DNA from: Phaseolus vulgaris
Lineage: Eukaryota > Streptophyta > Magnoliopsida > Fabales > Fabaceae
Assembly (NCBI RefSeq): GCF_000499845.2
Contig: NC_023751.2
Location: 28,087,975 to 28,151,974 of the forward strand
Direction: 5' to 3'
DNA length: 64,000 bases
The notes below the pieces were generated by a model, which searched no databases, was not told the DNA's origin, and saw only the letters and a list, made by a program, of their open reading frames with translations. Shown here piece after piece: positions 12,128 to 23,588 of the stretch (position 1 is its first letter; the number at the start of each line of letters is the position of its first letter). The translations under genes and the position numbers were made by a program.

Positions 12128-13584
12128 TGTTGAAGATGGATGAAGCTCATCTCTACCTAGTCTCAATGTGTTGGATGTAGATGTTAGCTAAGTTGCTTTG
12201 TAGGTTGCTATATGTCCTAGATGATCTCATTCTTTAGGGTTGTGTGTATTCAAGGTTGCCTTTTGCTGCATGACCCATCCTAGATGCCAAATCAAGGTAG
12301 TAAGATCAAGCTCATGATATGGTTAAACGGTTTTGGAAAAGCTTTTTAAAGTTTTCTTAAATGGTTTGATTCAGTACAAAAATAAATCTGTTTTAGTGAG
12401 AAACAATCGGTTTATTTCTTCTCTGTTAAAGGCTTTTCAAAATTCTGTTAGGGCACCAAAGGTACAGCTCAGTCTGTTACTTCAGTTAAGCTGACCTGGC
12501 AACTTTATTATCTTTTAACCTGTTGTTTTTCAGAATCAATCTGTTGTTTTGCTAACTGCTCTGTAATTGTTTTTTAAAAGTGGTTAGAAATTGTTCTCTA
12601 TAAAATAAAATGCCCTTCTCACGTAAAGGGATGCTGAACTATCACAGTTTTAACAGAGATACAACATTCTGTGTGTGAGAAAGTGAATTGAAAAAGTTTT
12701 GCAAAGGTTTTTCAAAAGTGAAATACATTTGAGCTTGTTCTTGAATAACCTTGTGCTGGATGAAGGTGCTGGTACTGTCTTGGAGCAAATAGAACAACTG
12801 GTTTATGTTCTTGCAACATTGTTTCAGGTGTAATCTTTTCCTTATTCATTCTTGTATTGGTTTTGAGCGTTAGTCACTCTAGATAGGGTTTCTTGGAGTG
12901 CAAGGTATGCTGGAATAGTGTTTTTCAGCCTTGATAGTTGAGGTTCTTGAAGGGTTCAAGAACTGTTGTGTGTTTGTAATTGATTGTATCAGTTTTTAGT
13001 GGATTACACCTTGGAGTGAGGTGAACTGGACGTAGCTCTTGATGAGTGAACCAGTATAAAAATTCTTGTGTGGTTCTTCTCTCATCCCTGCACTTAATTC
13101 TGTAATTTCACATAATCTGTCAAGAAAGGAATCTGTTATATTGAAACTAAATCTGTTAATTCTGGACCTGGTTAGATCTGTTGTTCTAACTTGTTAATCA
13201 ATCCTTCAATCATAAATCAAGCTGCTGTGTGAATCTGTAATAAGATAAGAAGGGTAAATTGGTTCCTTTAACTAAACTGTGACATTTGGTTCATTACTCT
13301 AGATGGCTTATGTTAAGTAAAAATTGATTAATTCTGTACCTTAAACTGCAACTTTATAAACAGTGAAGGTTAATCAATTTGGTTCTGGTATTGCTGCTGG
13401 TTGATCTAAACTGTGCTGATCTTGTTTTAATTGTGCCAGATTCATCTGTAAAAACAATTTGTTCCTTTTAATATCAATCTGTTCTTTTCACCTCTGTTAC
13501 ATAGTAAATTAGATTGTTTACGAAAATTTGATAAGCTCAATTCACCCCTCCCCTCTTGATCTTAGACACTGCTTAACTCTAACA
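12128..13584 (+). repeat. 5' LTR of the Sirevirus-like element
   Basis: Runs from TGTTGAAGATGG to GCTTAACTCTAACA, 1457 bp. A TATA box (TATAAAATA) starts at 12599 and is the probable transcription start region; the AT-rich U3 lies before it. The 3' LTR is the same length within one base. Confidence 0.95.
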
Positions 13585-13586
13585 AT

Positions 13587-13599
13587 TGGTATCAAGAGC
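13587..13599 (+). promoter_or_regulatory. Primer binding site (tRNA-Met type)
   Basis: TGGTATCAAGAGC two bases after the 5' LTR is close to the plant TGGTATCAGAGC site complementary to the 3' end of initiator tRNA-Met, where minus-strand DNA synthesis would start. Confidence 0.9.
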
Positions 13600-13628
13600 T
13601 AGGGCTTGTATTTTGCTCAAGTGTATGC

Positions 13629-15296
13629 ATGATGTCTGAGTTTAAAATGCCTTTTGTTGAAGGTGCGTCTATTAATAGACCTCCTATCTTTGGTGGTGTT
13701 AACTATGCTTTCTGGAAAATCAGGATGAAAATCTTTATGGAGTCTATTGACATGGGGATATGGGATGCAGTGGTCAGTGGACCTTTTATACCTATGCAGG
13801 TTGTCAAAGATGAAACAATAAAAAAGCCTTGGTCTGAATGGAGTGAAACCGAGAAGAAGAAGGCCAAATATGAGTCCTTAGCCAAGAATATCATCACCTC
13901 TGCACTGAATATGGATGAGTTCTTTAGAGTCTCTCAATGCAACTCAGCTAAGAAGATGTGGGAGGTACTAGAGGTAACTAATGAAGGGACTGATGATGTG
14001 AAACGGGCAAGGAAGCACTCACTAATTTAATAGTACGAACTGTTCAGAATGCAATCAGAAGAAAGTATTGTAGATGTGCAGAAACGATTTACACATATTG
14101 TAAATCACCTCACTGGCCTTGGTAAAGTCTTTGACAAGGAAGAACTCAACATAAAGGTGCTAAAATGCCTTGATAGGAGCTGGCAGCCTAAGGTAACAAC
14201 AATCTCAAAATCCAGAGATTTATCCAAGATGTCCACTGCTGCACTTTTTGGAAAGCTGATAGAGCATGAAATAGAGCTGAAAAGATTGAAAGAACAAGAA
14301 ACTGTGGAGAAGAAAGCCAAAGGAATTGCCCTGAAAACTACCATGGAACATGATACAAGTGAGGAAGAAGTTGATCCTGAACATGATGAGACTTTGAGTC
14401 TGCTCACCAGAAAATTCAGTAGGTTTCTTAGAAAGAAAAACCGTGACAGAACTCAACAAAGAAAGAGGTACTCTAAACCCAATGATTCGAATTCTTCCAA
14501 TTACACTTGTTTTGGATGTGGTAATTCAGGTCATATAAAGGTTGATTGTCCAAACAATCAAAACAAGGAAAAATCAACAAGCAAGAAGAGTGAAAGAAGC
14601 AAAGGCAAAAGAGCATACATCTCATGGGAAGAAAATGATGTATCCTCATCTAGTAATTCCTCAACCGAAAGTGAGGAAGCAAATCTGTGCTTTATGGTGA
14701 ATGAGGAAGAATATAACTCTGATTCAGTAAGTAACTTTTATACTGATTATGAAAAATATGATCAGCTGTTAATTGCATTTAAGGAAACACATGATGAAGC
14801 AAACAGATTAGCTGTAATTTGTAACAAATTGAATAGAGTAAATAGGGTACTTGAACCTAAGGTCAAAGCTCTTGAAGAAGAGCTGCACAAATCTAAAACT
14901 GAATTGGTCCGCCTTGAATTAACTTGTTTGCATGCATCAATAAAAACCTGTGATAATTGTAAGAAGTTGGAAAAACAGGTTGAATATTTGTTAAAAACAC
15001 TTTCAAATTTCACCAAAGGAAGAGAAAATCTTGAAACTTTATTAGGTTCACAGAATGTTGTTTTCAATAAAAATGGTCTAGGATATAATTCTGAAATGAA
15101 AAGCAATGTGAAAAGGCTGTCTAGTTTTTTTGTTCCTTCCAAAACAGGTTTTTCTTCTTTTAGTTGTTCAAAAGCAATGCATACTGCAACATGTTTTTAC
15201 TGTATGAAGTCTGGTCATATATCTAGAACATGTAAAGCTAGAAGGTACCTTGTTCCTAAAGGATTGGCCAAATGGCTTCCTAAGGAAAGGTATTAA
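13629..15296 (+). pseudogene. Sirevirus gag, broken
   Basis: One frame from ATG 13629 to TAA 15294-15296 (556 codons), interrupted by two adjacent stops at 14028-14033. N-terminal part matches the UBN2/copia gag domain (FWKIRMKIFMESID; VQKRFTHIVNHL). Then comes an acidic Ser-rich stretch, a CCHC knuckle at about 14508-14549 (CFGCGNSGHIKVDC), a long region with heptad-like Leu/Glu/Lys pattern at about 14760-15010 (probable coiled coil), and a second CCHC knuckle at about 15200-15235 (CFYCMKSGHISRTC). Two knuckles and the coiled coil between them are a Sirevirus trait. The product would form the particle and bind element RNA. The start is chosen because it lies just after the primer site. Confidence 0.88.
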
Positions 15297-15345
15297 TCAT
15301 GCTAGACCCTAGACTAAAAGGGGTACCATATATGCTAAATCTGTT

Positions 15346-18300
15346 TTGTTGCAGAAAAACAGCAGGAAAAATCAGTGGTACCTGGACAGTGGCTGCTCAA
15401 AGCACATGACTGGTGATGTGACTCAGTTCATAAATCTAAAACTCAAAGCTGAAGGACATGTCACATATGGGGACAACAATAGAGGAAAAATTCTTGGAAG
15501 AGGAGATGTGGGTACTAAAGACTCAACCACTATTGAGAATGTACTGTACGTTGAAGGCTAAAACATAGTCTTCTAAGCATTAGCCAGCTGTGTGACAAGG
15601 GATACAAGGTCAATTTCGAAGCCAACACTTGTACAATTTCAAATGAAATTTCTGGTAAGGTGTTGTTCACTGGAAAAAGGGTAAACAACATCTATCTCTT
15701 AGATATTATAAAGAGTTGTTCTGAAAATGAGTGTTTGTTATCTAAAAGTGATGAGTCATGGTTGTGGCATAGGAGGCTAGCTCATATTCACACAAATCAC
15801 TTGAATAAGCTAAAGTCTAAGGAACTAGTTTCTGGTTTACCAAACATAAAATTTTAGAATAATAAATTGTGTGATGCTTGTGTAAAGGGAAAACATATAA
15901 GAACTTCATTTAAATCTAAAGATGTGGTTTCTACAAATAAAGCCTTGGATGTTTTACATATGGACTTGTTTGGACCATCTAGGACTGCTAGCTTAGCTGG
16001 AAATTACTATGCCTTGGTGATTGTTGATGACTTTTCAAGATATACATGGACTTTGTTTCTTGCTTCTAAAAATGATGCATATAAAGCCTTTAAGAAACTT
16101 GCTAAGGTTATGCATAATGAAAATGAAAATAGGATAAAACAGATTCGTAGTGATCATGGGGGAGAATTTCAAAATGCAAAATTTGATAGATATTGTGAAA
16201 AACATGGGATCACACATAGTTATTCTGCTCCAAGGACACCCCAACAAAATGGTGTAGTTGAAAGGAAGAATAGGTCACTAGAGGAGTTAGCTAGGACCAT
16301 GTTAAATGAATCTGATTTACCTAAATATTTTTGGGCAGATGCAGTATACACTGCTTCTTATGTGCTTAACAGAACATTGATTAGACCAATTCTTAAGAAA
16401 ACTCCCTATGAATTGTATAAAGGAAGGAAGCCTAGCATTAGTCATCTTAGGGTCTTTGGCTGCAAATGTTTTGTTCTAAATAATGGTAAAGACAATCTGG
16501 GGAAATTTGATCCTAAATCAGATGAGGGAATACATATTGGATATGCTATAAATGGTCATGCTTATAGAGTGTATAACAAAAGATTGGTTGCAGTAGAAGA
16601 ATCTATACATGTTGTATTTGATGAAACAGATTTTTCTGTACCCAAATCTGTTCTGGATGAACCTGGTATGGATGATTTAAGAACCATTTTGCAAAAGAAT
16701 CAATCTAGTGAGCTTGATGCAGCTAATCAAAATTCTGTCAAAGAATCTACTATGAATGCAAAATTGCCTAAGGAATGGAAGACACCCAGGGATCTTACAC
16801 TAGACAATGTAATTGGTAAAATTGAGAGGAGTCTCAACAAGGAATTCACTTAATAATTTCTGCAGAACAGTGGCCTTTGTTTCACAGATTGAGCCTAAAA
16901 ACCTGGAAGAAGCACTGCAAGACAGCAATTGGATAACAGCAATGCAGGAAGAACTGAACCAGTTTGAATACAATGAAGTGTGATCTTTGGTTCCAAGAAG
17001 GCATGAGATGAATATCATAGGAACCAAGTGGGTGTACAGGAACAATATGGATGAATATGGGGCTATCACTAGAAATAAAGTAAGGCTGGTTGCTAAAGGT
17101 TATAACCAAGAAGAAGGAATTGATTTTGGTGACACCTATGCACCAGTAGCACGTCTTGAAGCTGTCAGGTTACTCCTAGCATTTTCCAGCATACAAGGGT
17201 TCAAGCTATTTCAAATGGATGTCAAGAGTGCATTCTTAAATGGTTACATTAATGAAGAGGTGTTTGTATCTCAGCCTCCAGGGTTCGAAGATCATAAAAA
17301 TCCAGAGCATGTGTACATGCTTAAGAAGGCATTATATGGATTGAAGCAGGCACCTAGGCAATGGTATGAGAGGCTAAGTGAATTTCTGCTCTCTCAAGGA
17401 TATAACCGTGGCAATTCTGATAAAACTCTATTCATAAAGAAGAAAAGAGAAGACATTATACTTGTGCAAGTCTATGTGGATGATATTATCTTTGGATCCA
17501 CAAATGAAGAGATGTGTGAAGACTTTGTGAAAACAATGAAGAGTGAGTTTGAGATGTCAATGTTAGGAGAAATGAATTTCTTCCTTGGACTGCAAGTGAA
17601 ACAACTCAAGGATGGAATTTTCATAAGCCAAGAAAAATATTGCAAGGAGCTGCTTAAAAGGTTTGATATGGATCAATGCAAAGCAATCAACACTCCTATT
17701 TCAACAAGCTGCCAGCTAGATCAAGATTCTGCAGGAAAATCAGTGGATCAATCTAAGTACAGGGGTTTAATTGGTTCCTTATTATACTTAACTGCTAGCA
17801 GGCCTAACATTATGTTTGCTGTGTGCTTATGTGCTAGATATCAATCTGATCCAAAGGAATCACACTACAATGCAGCAAAGAGAATTCTGAAATACTTACA
17901 AGGATCTAAGAATGTTGGGTTATGGTATCCTAACAATGTATCTTTAAATTTAATTGGTTTTTCAGACTCTGACTTTGCAGGTTGCAAGGTTGATAGGAAA
18001 AGCACAAGTGGGACTTGTCACATGCTTGGATCAAGTCTAATCTCTTGGCATTGCAAGAAACAGGCTTGTGTTGCTCTCTCTACAGCAGAGGCAGAATACA
18101 TAGCTGCTGGAAGTTGTTGTGCTCAAACCTTATGGCTAAGGCAGCAACTAAGTAATTTTGGAATTTTATTAAACAAGATACCTATAAATTGTGATAATAC
18201 TAGTGCTATAAATCTGTCTAAGAATCTTGTCATGCACTCAAGGACTAAACATATTGAAATTAGACATCACTTTCTAAGAGAACATATAGCTAATGGAACG

Positions 18301-18429
18301 TGTGATATAAAATTCATTGGCATTGAATTTCAATTAGCTGATCTATTCACTAAACCTCTTGCTAAAGATAAGTTTTATTTTCTTCTAAATGAATTGGGTA
18401 TCATTAGCTTAAATTGTCCTCTGCAGTGA
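15346..18429 (+). pseudogene. Sirevirus pol (PR-IN-RT-RNase H), broken
   Basis: Domains in order: aspartic protease at about 15370-15560 (WYLDSGCSKHMTGD holds the DSG site); GAG-pre-integrase and integrase at about 15750-16640, with a HRRLAH...CDAC zinc-binding part and the core readable at HMDLFG, DDFSRYTW and GVVERKNRSLEELARTM; reverse transcriptase at about 17010-17740 with FQMDVKSAFLNG, KALYGLKQAPRQWYE and the catalytic YVDDIIF at about 17474-17494; RNase H at about 17960-18400 with FSDSDFAGC, STAEAEYIAA and LADLFTKPLA. Breaks: the start is frame-shifted from gag; one-base shift near 15561; stop at 15855-15857; shift near 16853; stop at 16981-16983. The RT-RNase H half from 16987 on is open for 480 codons with all catalytic residues visible. 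Confidence 0.93.
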
Positions 18430-18517
18430 AAATTTCAATCTGTTACTTTATATTTTAACATGTTTCGTTCTCTGTTTCAGAATTACTGCTGTGACTAGGA
18501 AAGAGAAAGATTTGATT

Positions 18518-18556
<39 letters not shown>

Positions 18557-19028
18557 ATCTTTGACTGCTTTTACGGTTATTAACCAGCAGGTCTATGCCA
18601 ATTAGTGTGTGGGTATCCTAACTTATTGGATATTGTGTAGGTGCAACAGATTTGATTTGCCAAAATCTGGTTCCAATATATTCTTACGTAAATCAACACC
18701 TGAACCTGCTGCACCACAAGAATAAAATCTGAAGCATATCTGTTAGATTTGATTTTTTTTCAAAACCCATAATTCTTGAAATCTGATCAAATTGTTTTTC
18801 TTTAAAATTTGTGATTTTCAAAATCTGATTTAAAGACTCTATATAAACCGGGCACTAATCAATTTTTTCCTCACACCTTCTCATCTATGCTATAAGCTGT
18901 CCAGGTTCAAATCTGATTCTTTACTTTTTTCGTTTTTGTTATTATTGATAATATGACCTGCAAACTTATTTTGTTTCTAGCTGGAATTGTCTATTGGTGA
19001 ATAGGTGCAGGCAACAACAGACTAAGCA
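18430..19028 (+). promoter_or_regulatory. Spacer before ORF3 with candidate private promoter and leader intron
   Basis: Non-coding. Holds a (TC)n run at 18522-18554, then a clean TATATAAA at 18840-18847, about 190 bp upstream of the ORF3 ATG. Downstream a possible 76-nt intron lies at 18905-18980: donor CCAG|GTTCAA and a strong acceptor TTTTGTTTCTAG. A second AG follows at GGTGCAG (19010). This looks like a host-gene 5' region. It is an inference; no transcript is available. Confidence 0.45.
18522..18554. repeat. (TC)n microsatellite inside the element
   Basis: About 16 CT units following a short T run, between pol and ORF3. Confidence 0.95.
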
Positions 19029-20194
19029 ATGGCATCCTCCTCACGCAAAAAGAAGAAATCCAAAGAACAATCTAACAGCAGCCAAGGCATTATGGAAAAA
19101 TGGTTTGTTGGAGATTCTGAAGCCATGACTAAGTTCATCCATGAGACAAGCAGAAAGCAAGTAAATGTGCCCAAGGTGCTGGAATTTTCTTGGTTGAGGG
19201 AAGAAAATCTGATTGAAGAAAAAACTCTGCTCAAGCATCAAAAGCTGAAAAACTTCTTAGAAATGACTGGAAATGTCTACCCAGACTTGGTGAAAGTATT
19301 CTATAGTAATCTGGTTCAAGATGGCAAAAATCTGGTCTCCCGTGTGAAAGGTGTGAAGCTGAAAATTACAAGGGAAATATGAAACAATGTGGGAGGAATC
19401 AAGTATTCAGGAATGAAGGTTATCAAAGGAAATACTGTTGGAATTCAAGGGTTTAGCAAAATGCAGTTTTATAGGAGCTGTGTTAGGAATCCTGCTGAAC
19501 CAGAAGCTAGATTTCATGCTGGAAATCTGACATTAATTCCAAGACTCCTTGCCTACATAATTGCTTGGCAGCTTACTCCAAGAGGAAGTAATCATGCTAC
19601 TCTCCATGAAGAGGATTTGATTCTGCTGTACTGCATAATGAATCAACTCAAGGTAAATTGGGTGAGTACAATGGTAGAGCATATGCTCAAATCTACAAGG
19701 CTTCCAGATTATCGTTTTCCATATGCTATTTTTGTGTCAAAGCTAATTGATTATTTTGAAGTTGACACTACAAATGAGAGAAATGACACCATTAAGGCAG
19801 CAAGTGAAATAGACAACTCCACTCTCTTGAAGATGACAGTTGGGTATTTAGAAGGAATGCTGCAAACAGAGCTGAGAATGAAGCAGCTGATCCAGCAAAT
19901 GAAGAAGAAGAAAATGCTAATGGGGTGCAGCACATGGATGAATCACCAGTGCACTCTTCTGGAAATGAGGATGTTGCTGCTACAAGCCAAAATGCACTGG
20001 TTGCATATGAGGAACCTGTGTATAGAGGTGAACCTCTGTCCATGTTCGAAAGACAAGTACTAAGCAGGCTGGACACACTCACATATGACCAAAAGGCACA
20101 TTATGAAATGGCTCACGCCAGGTTTCAACACTTGGATGACCAAATTGAAGGAGTTCAAGTGCAGCTAGCTGAGCTTTACTACAACAACAAGTGA
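19029..20194 (+). pseudogene. Third ORF of the Sirevirus: plant-transposon-protein-like, not obviously env
   Basis: Starts at ATG 19029 (MASSSRKKKKSKEQ, basic Ser/Lys start). One frame runs to about 19850 with a single internal stop at 19380-19382. A frameshift near 19850 then moves to the frame that ends at 20194 with an acidic linker and a C-terminal helix (FERQVLSRLDTLTYDQKA...). Middle blocks FLEMTGNVYPDLVKVFYSNL and ITREI recall the 'putative plant transposon protein' family seen in many legume and nightshade predictions, where a motif of this kind precedes a conserved helical domain. No signal peptide or membrane segment is visible, so an envelope role is not supported. It occupies the env position between pol and the 3' LTR. 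The role is unknown; my family match is from memory. Confidence 0.7.
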
Positions 20195-20594
20195 TCCTAT
20201 TTCTTAGTCTTTATCTTTTATATCTTGTTGAACAATTTGGGTTTAGTTGGTTTGTTTTTATTCTGCACTGGTTTTAGTTGGTCTTATTTTGGGTTGTAAT
20301 AGAACTCTATAATGGTTGTTTGTTTGAACTGTTATGAATGTCTATGGTATGTCTTTATCCCATGCCTTATTCTGTTTAATGAATCCAAAGGGGGAGAAGA
20401 ACAGAGAAACAGCTCACAAAGGTTGATGTTCTGGTTTAAGCTGTAGGGAGGTATCACAAAACTCACACACTGCTATTTTCTGGTTTTATTTCTAAACGTT
20501 GTTGTGCAGGTTTTGGCAGTTAGTACAGTGCAGGTTTTGATCATCAAAATATGCAAAGCAAAGGGGTTTTTGTCTCCATCAAACAGAGGGAGAT
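20195..20594 (+). promoter_or_regulatory. 3' leader with two polypurine tracts
   Basis: Non-coding. The tract next to the LTR is at about 20581-20593 (AAACAGAGGGAGA). A stronger, SIRE-like tract AAAGGGGGAGAAG lies about 200 bp upstream, at about 20387-20399. Repeated polypurine tracts before the 3' LTR are reported for Sireviruses. Confidence 0.75.
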
Positions 20595-22050
20595 TGTTGA
20601 AGATGGATGAAGCTCATCTCTACCTAGTCTTAGTGTGTTTGATGTAGATGTTAACTAGGTTGCTTTGTAGGTTGCTATATGTCCTAGATGATCTCATTCT
20701 TTAGGGTTGTGTGTATTCAAGGTTGCCTTTTGCTGCATGACCCATCCTAGATGCCAAATCAAGGTAGTAAGATCAAGCTCATGATATGGTTAAACGGTTT
20801 TGGAAAAGCTTTTTAAAGTTTTCTTAAATGGTTTGATTCAGTACAAAAATAAATCTGTTTTATTGAGAAGCAATCGGTTTATTTCTTCTCTGTTAAAGGC
20901 TTTTCGAAATTCTGTTAGGGCACCAAAGGTACAGCTCAGTCTGTTATTTCAGTTAAGCTGAGCTGACAACTTTATCATCTTTTAACCTGTTTTTTTCAGA
21001 ATCAATCTGTTGTTTTGCTAACTGCTCTGTAATTGTTTTTTAAAAGTGGTTAGAAACTGTTCTCTATAAAATAAAATGCCCTTCTCACGTAAAGGGATGC
21101 TGAACTATCACAGTTTTAACAGAGATACAACATTCTGTGTGTGAGAAAGTGAATTGAAAAGGTTTTGCAAAGGTTTTTCAAAAGTGAAATACATGTGAGC
21201 TTGTTCTTGAAGAACCTTGTGCTGGATGAAGGTACTGGTACTGTCTTGGAGCAAATAGAACAACTGGTTTATGTTCTTGCAACATTGTTTCAGGTGTAAT
21301 CTTTTCCTTATTCATTCTTGTATTGGTTTTGAGCGTTAGTCACTCTAGATAGGGTTTCTTGGAGTGCAAGGTATGTTGGAATAGTGTTTTTCAGCCTTGA
21401 TAATTGAGGTTCTTGAAGGGTTCAAGAACTGCTGTGTGTTTGTAATTGATTGTATCAGTTTTTAGTGGATTACACCTTGGAGTGAGTTGAACTGGACGTA
21501 GCTCTTGATGAGTGAACCAGTATAAAAATTCTTGTGTGGTTCTTCTCTCATCCCTGCACTTAATTCTGTAATTTCACATAATCTGTCAAGAAAGGAATCT
21601 GTTATATTGAAACTAAATCTGTTAATTTTGGACCTGGTTAGATCTGTTGTTCTAACTTGTTAATCAATCCTTCAATCATAAATCAAGCTGCTGTGTGAAT
21701 CTGTAATAAGATAAGAAGGGTAAATTGGTTCCTTTAACTAAACTGTGACATTTGGTTCATTACTCTAGATGGCTTATGTTAAGTAAAAATTGATTAATTC
21801 TGTACCTTAAACTGCAACTTTATAAACAGTGAAGGTTAATCAATTTGGTTCTGGTATTGCTACTGGTTGATCTAAACTGTGCTGATCTTGTTTTAATTGT
21901 GCCAGATTCATCTGTAAAAACAATTTGTTCCTTTTAATATCAATTTGTTCTTTTCACCTCTGTTACATAGTAAATTACATTGTTTGCGAAAATTTGATAA
22001 GCTCAATTCACCCCTCCCCTCTTGATCTTAGACACTGCTTAACTCTAACA
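20595..22050 (+). repeat. 3' LTR of the Sirevirus-like element
   Basis: 1456 bp from TGTTGAAGATGG to AACTCTAACA, followed by AACAT. It differs from the 5' LTR mostly by single-base changes spread along its length, with one 1-bp length change in the CTGTTGTTTTTCAG area. Confidence 0.95.
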
Positions 22051-22055
22051 AACAT

Positions 22056-23351
22056 GTCATGTGTTGAAGTCATTGTATGTAATCTTTCTTTTACAAATTA
22101 ACAAAGGGGAAATTGAAATTAAAATCAAAGAAACAATATAAAAAATTAAATGGTTATCTTCAACCCCTCTATTCAATCTTCTGCAAGTTCTCTCAATTTT
22201 TGGGTCCAAACAATATAATGAGTTTGGTTTGTTTCTAGTCATACACCTCTTTTAGACTATCTAATAATTTTAAACATAACATAGACTAAACAAAACGAAC
22301 ATCCAATATAATTTATGGTGAATACAAGAAAATAAGAAAGATTATCACATAATAAATTTTGTTGGCATGTTCTTCCTCAGCAATGATTCCAATTTGATTT
22401 CAAAATAAAACTAAATTTCTCCTAATGTTATATACGTTCGACCTAGGTCGAATCCAAGGACAACATGTCATGCATGCAATTTATTGTATGTAATCTTTCT
22501 TTTACAAATTAACAGGGGGAAATTGGAATCAAAACGAAAATGTAAAACAAACTGAAAAGTAAAGCAAAGTGAGACCATGTATAGACGATTATCTAGTAAC
22601 ACTTAGAAATGTAAAAACATATATGCAGACAAAAAAATAATAAATACATGAAAGTAAAATGTAATGTAAACTAAAAGCAAAAGAAAAGAAATAGAAACAA
22701 TGAATTGCAGCTGTTAAACCGTCTAGTCCACAATTGCTTGCTAGAATGTCTTATAGTTGTTTTACAGAAAATAAAATGATTTATGCAAAAAAAATTCTTA
22801 TTGTTAAACCATCTAATAAGAAATCACTTACTAAACCATCCAATGATTATATGAAGAGATAAAGAGAAAGAAAAAAAAATGAAAGTATCAAAAGTAAATT
22901 GAGAAATAAATTAATATAATTGTTATAAACGAAAATAATAGAAAAATCTAACTACTAAATTGGAAAAAGTAGAAAACTAAATTTTTAATTTCGATGGAAA
23001 TAAGAGGCACAATGTTCATCAATGTAAGACAAGACAGTAAAACTAAACTGAAATTGAAAAAACAATATCATGAAATTGAATTGGAAAATATGAAAGAACA
23101 AAGAAGGAAAACTATAGAAATAAGAAGTAGAGAAGAACTAAAGTTGCAATTGTAAAATCACATTCATGAACCATGTTCAATATTTCTTCATTCTTGAATG
23201 CGAGGATTTTAATCGAACTCTTTGTATATAAGAAGTGCAGACCAATCAATTTACACAATCAAAACAAAATAGTAGAAGGTATCAAGAATAAAATTTTATT
23301 GCAAATGGTAATTTCAATCATTCTTCAACTACAACATTAGAATGGGTAGAA
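22056..23351. other. AT-rich spacer with a duplicated segment
   Basis: No gene. 22056-22118 is the right half of the split segment; 22400-22540 is its unsplit relative, which also contains the 16-bp perfect palindrome TTCGACCTAGGTCGAA at 22436-22451. The rest is A-rich with short ORFs only. Confidence 0.6.
22400..22540 (+). repeat. Uninterrupted relative of the Sirevirus target site
   Basis: Matches 12059-12127 joined to 22056-22118, including CTTTCTTTTACAAATTAACA and GACAACATGTCATG, with AACAT present only once. It therefore shows the empty-site structure. Confidence 0.88.
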
Positions 23352-23544
23352 GAGGAAGAGGTGGACTTTAAGCCTAAGTCAACCCCATAAAACGGTTCAA
23401 TAACTCGAAATGACTCTGATATCATATTAAGAAGTGAACTTTAAGCCTAACTCAACCCCATAAAACTGGCTTATGAGGTGAAATTTACATCCACTTATAT
23501 ACAATTAAATGTCTTCGTCTCTAGTCGATGTGGAATCTCCAACA
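23352..23544 (-). mobile_element. Decayed inverted TRIM copy
   Basis: On the minus strand an LTR runs from 23544 to 23425 (TGTTGGAGATTCCACATCG at its start), then a primer-site remnant TGATATCAGAGT (23424-23413), a very short internal part, and a piece of the second LTR down to about 23360. It is more diverged than the array at 23589-24225 and in opposite orientation to it, 44 bp away. Confidence 0.8.
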
Positions 23545-23588
23545 CTCAGACAAACATGAACTACTTATTCTTTTTAGAGCCTTGGTAA

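Larger units (their letters stand above)
12128..22050 (+). mobile_element. Sirevirus-like Ty1/copia retrotransposon with an extra third ORF (complete but coding-dead)
   Basis: Complete structure: 5' LTR 12128-13584, tRNA-Met-type primer site at 13587, gag, pol (PR-IN-RT-RH order, so copia), a spacer, a third ORF at 19029-20194, polypurine tracts, and 3' LTR 20595-22050. AACAT flanks both sides (12123-12127 and 22051-22055). Large size, long LTRs, a gag with coiled coil and two zinc knuckles, and an ORF in the env position fit the Sirevirus (SIRE/Maximus) lineage. By manual alignment the LTRs differ at about 28 positions over about 1457 bp (about 98% identity), so the insertion is fairly young. 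At least eight frame breaks mean it can move only with proteins from other copies. Confidence 0.95.

Noticed and set aside
19751..20082. Minus-strand ORFs opposite ORF3
   Set aside because: Shadows of the sense ORF3, which has the coherent family-like sequence.
19029..20194. Envelope gene in the Sirevirus
   Set aside because: The position fits, but no signal peptide, membrane anchor or coiled-coil pair was visible.
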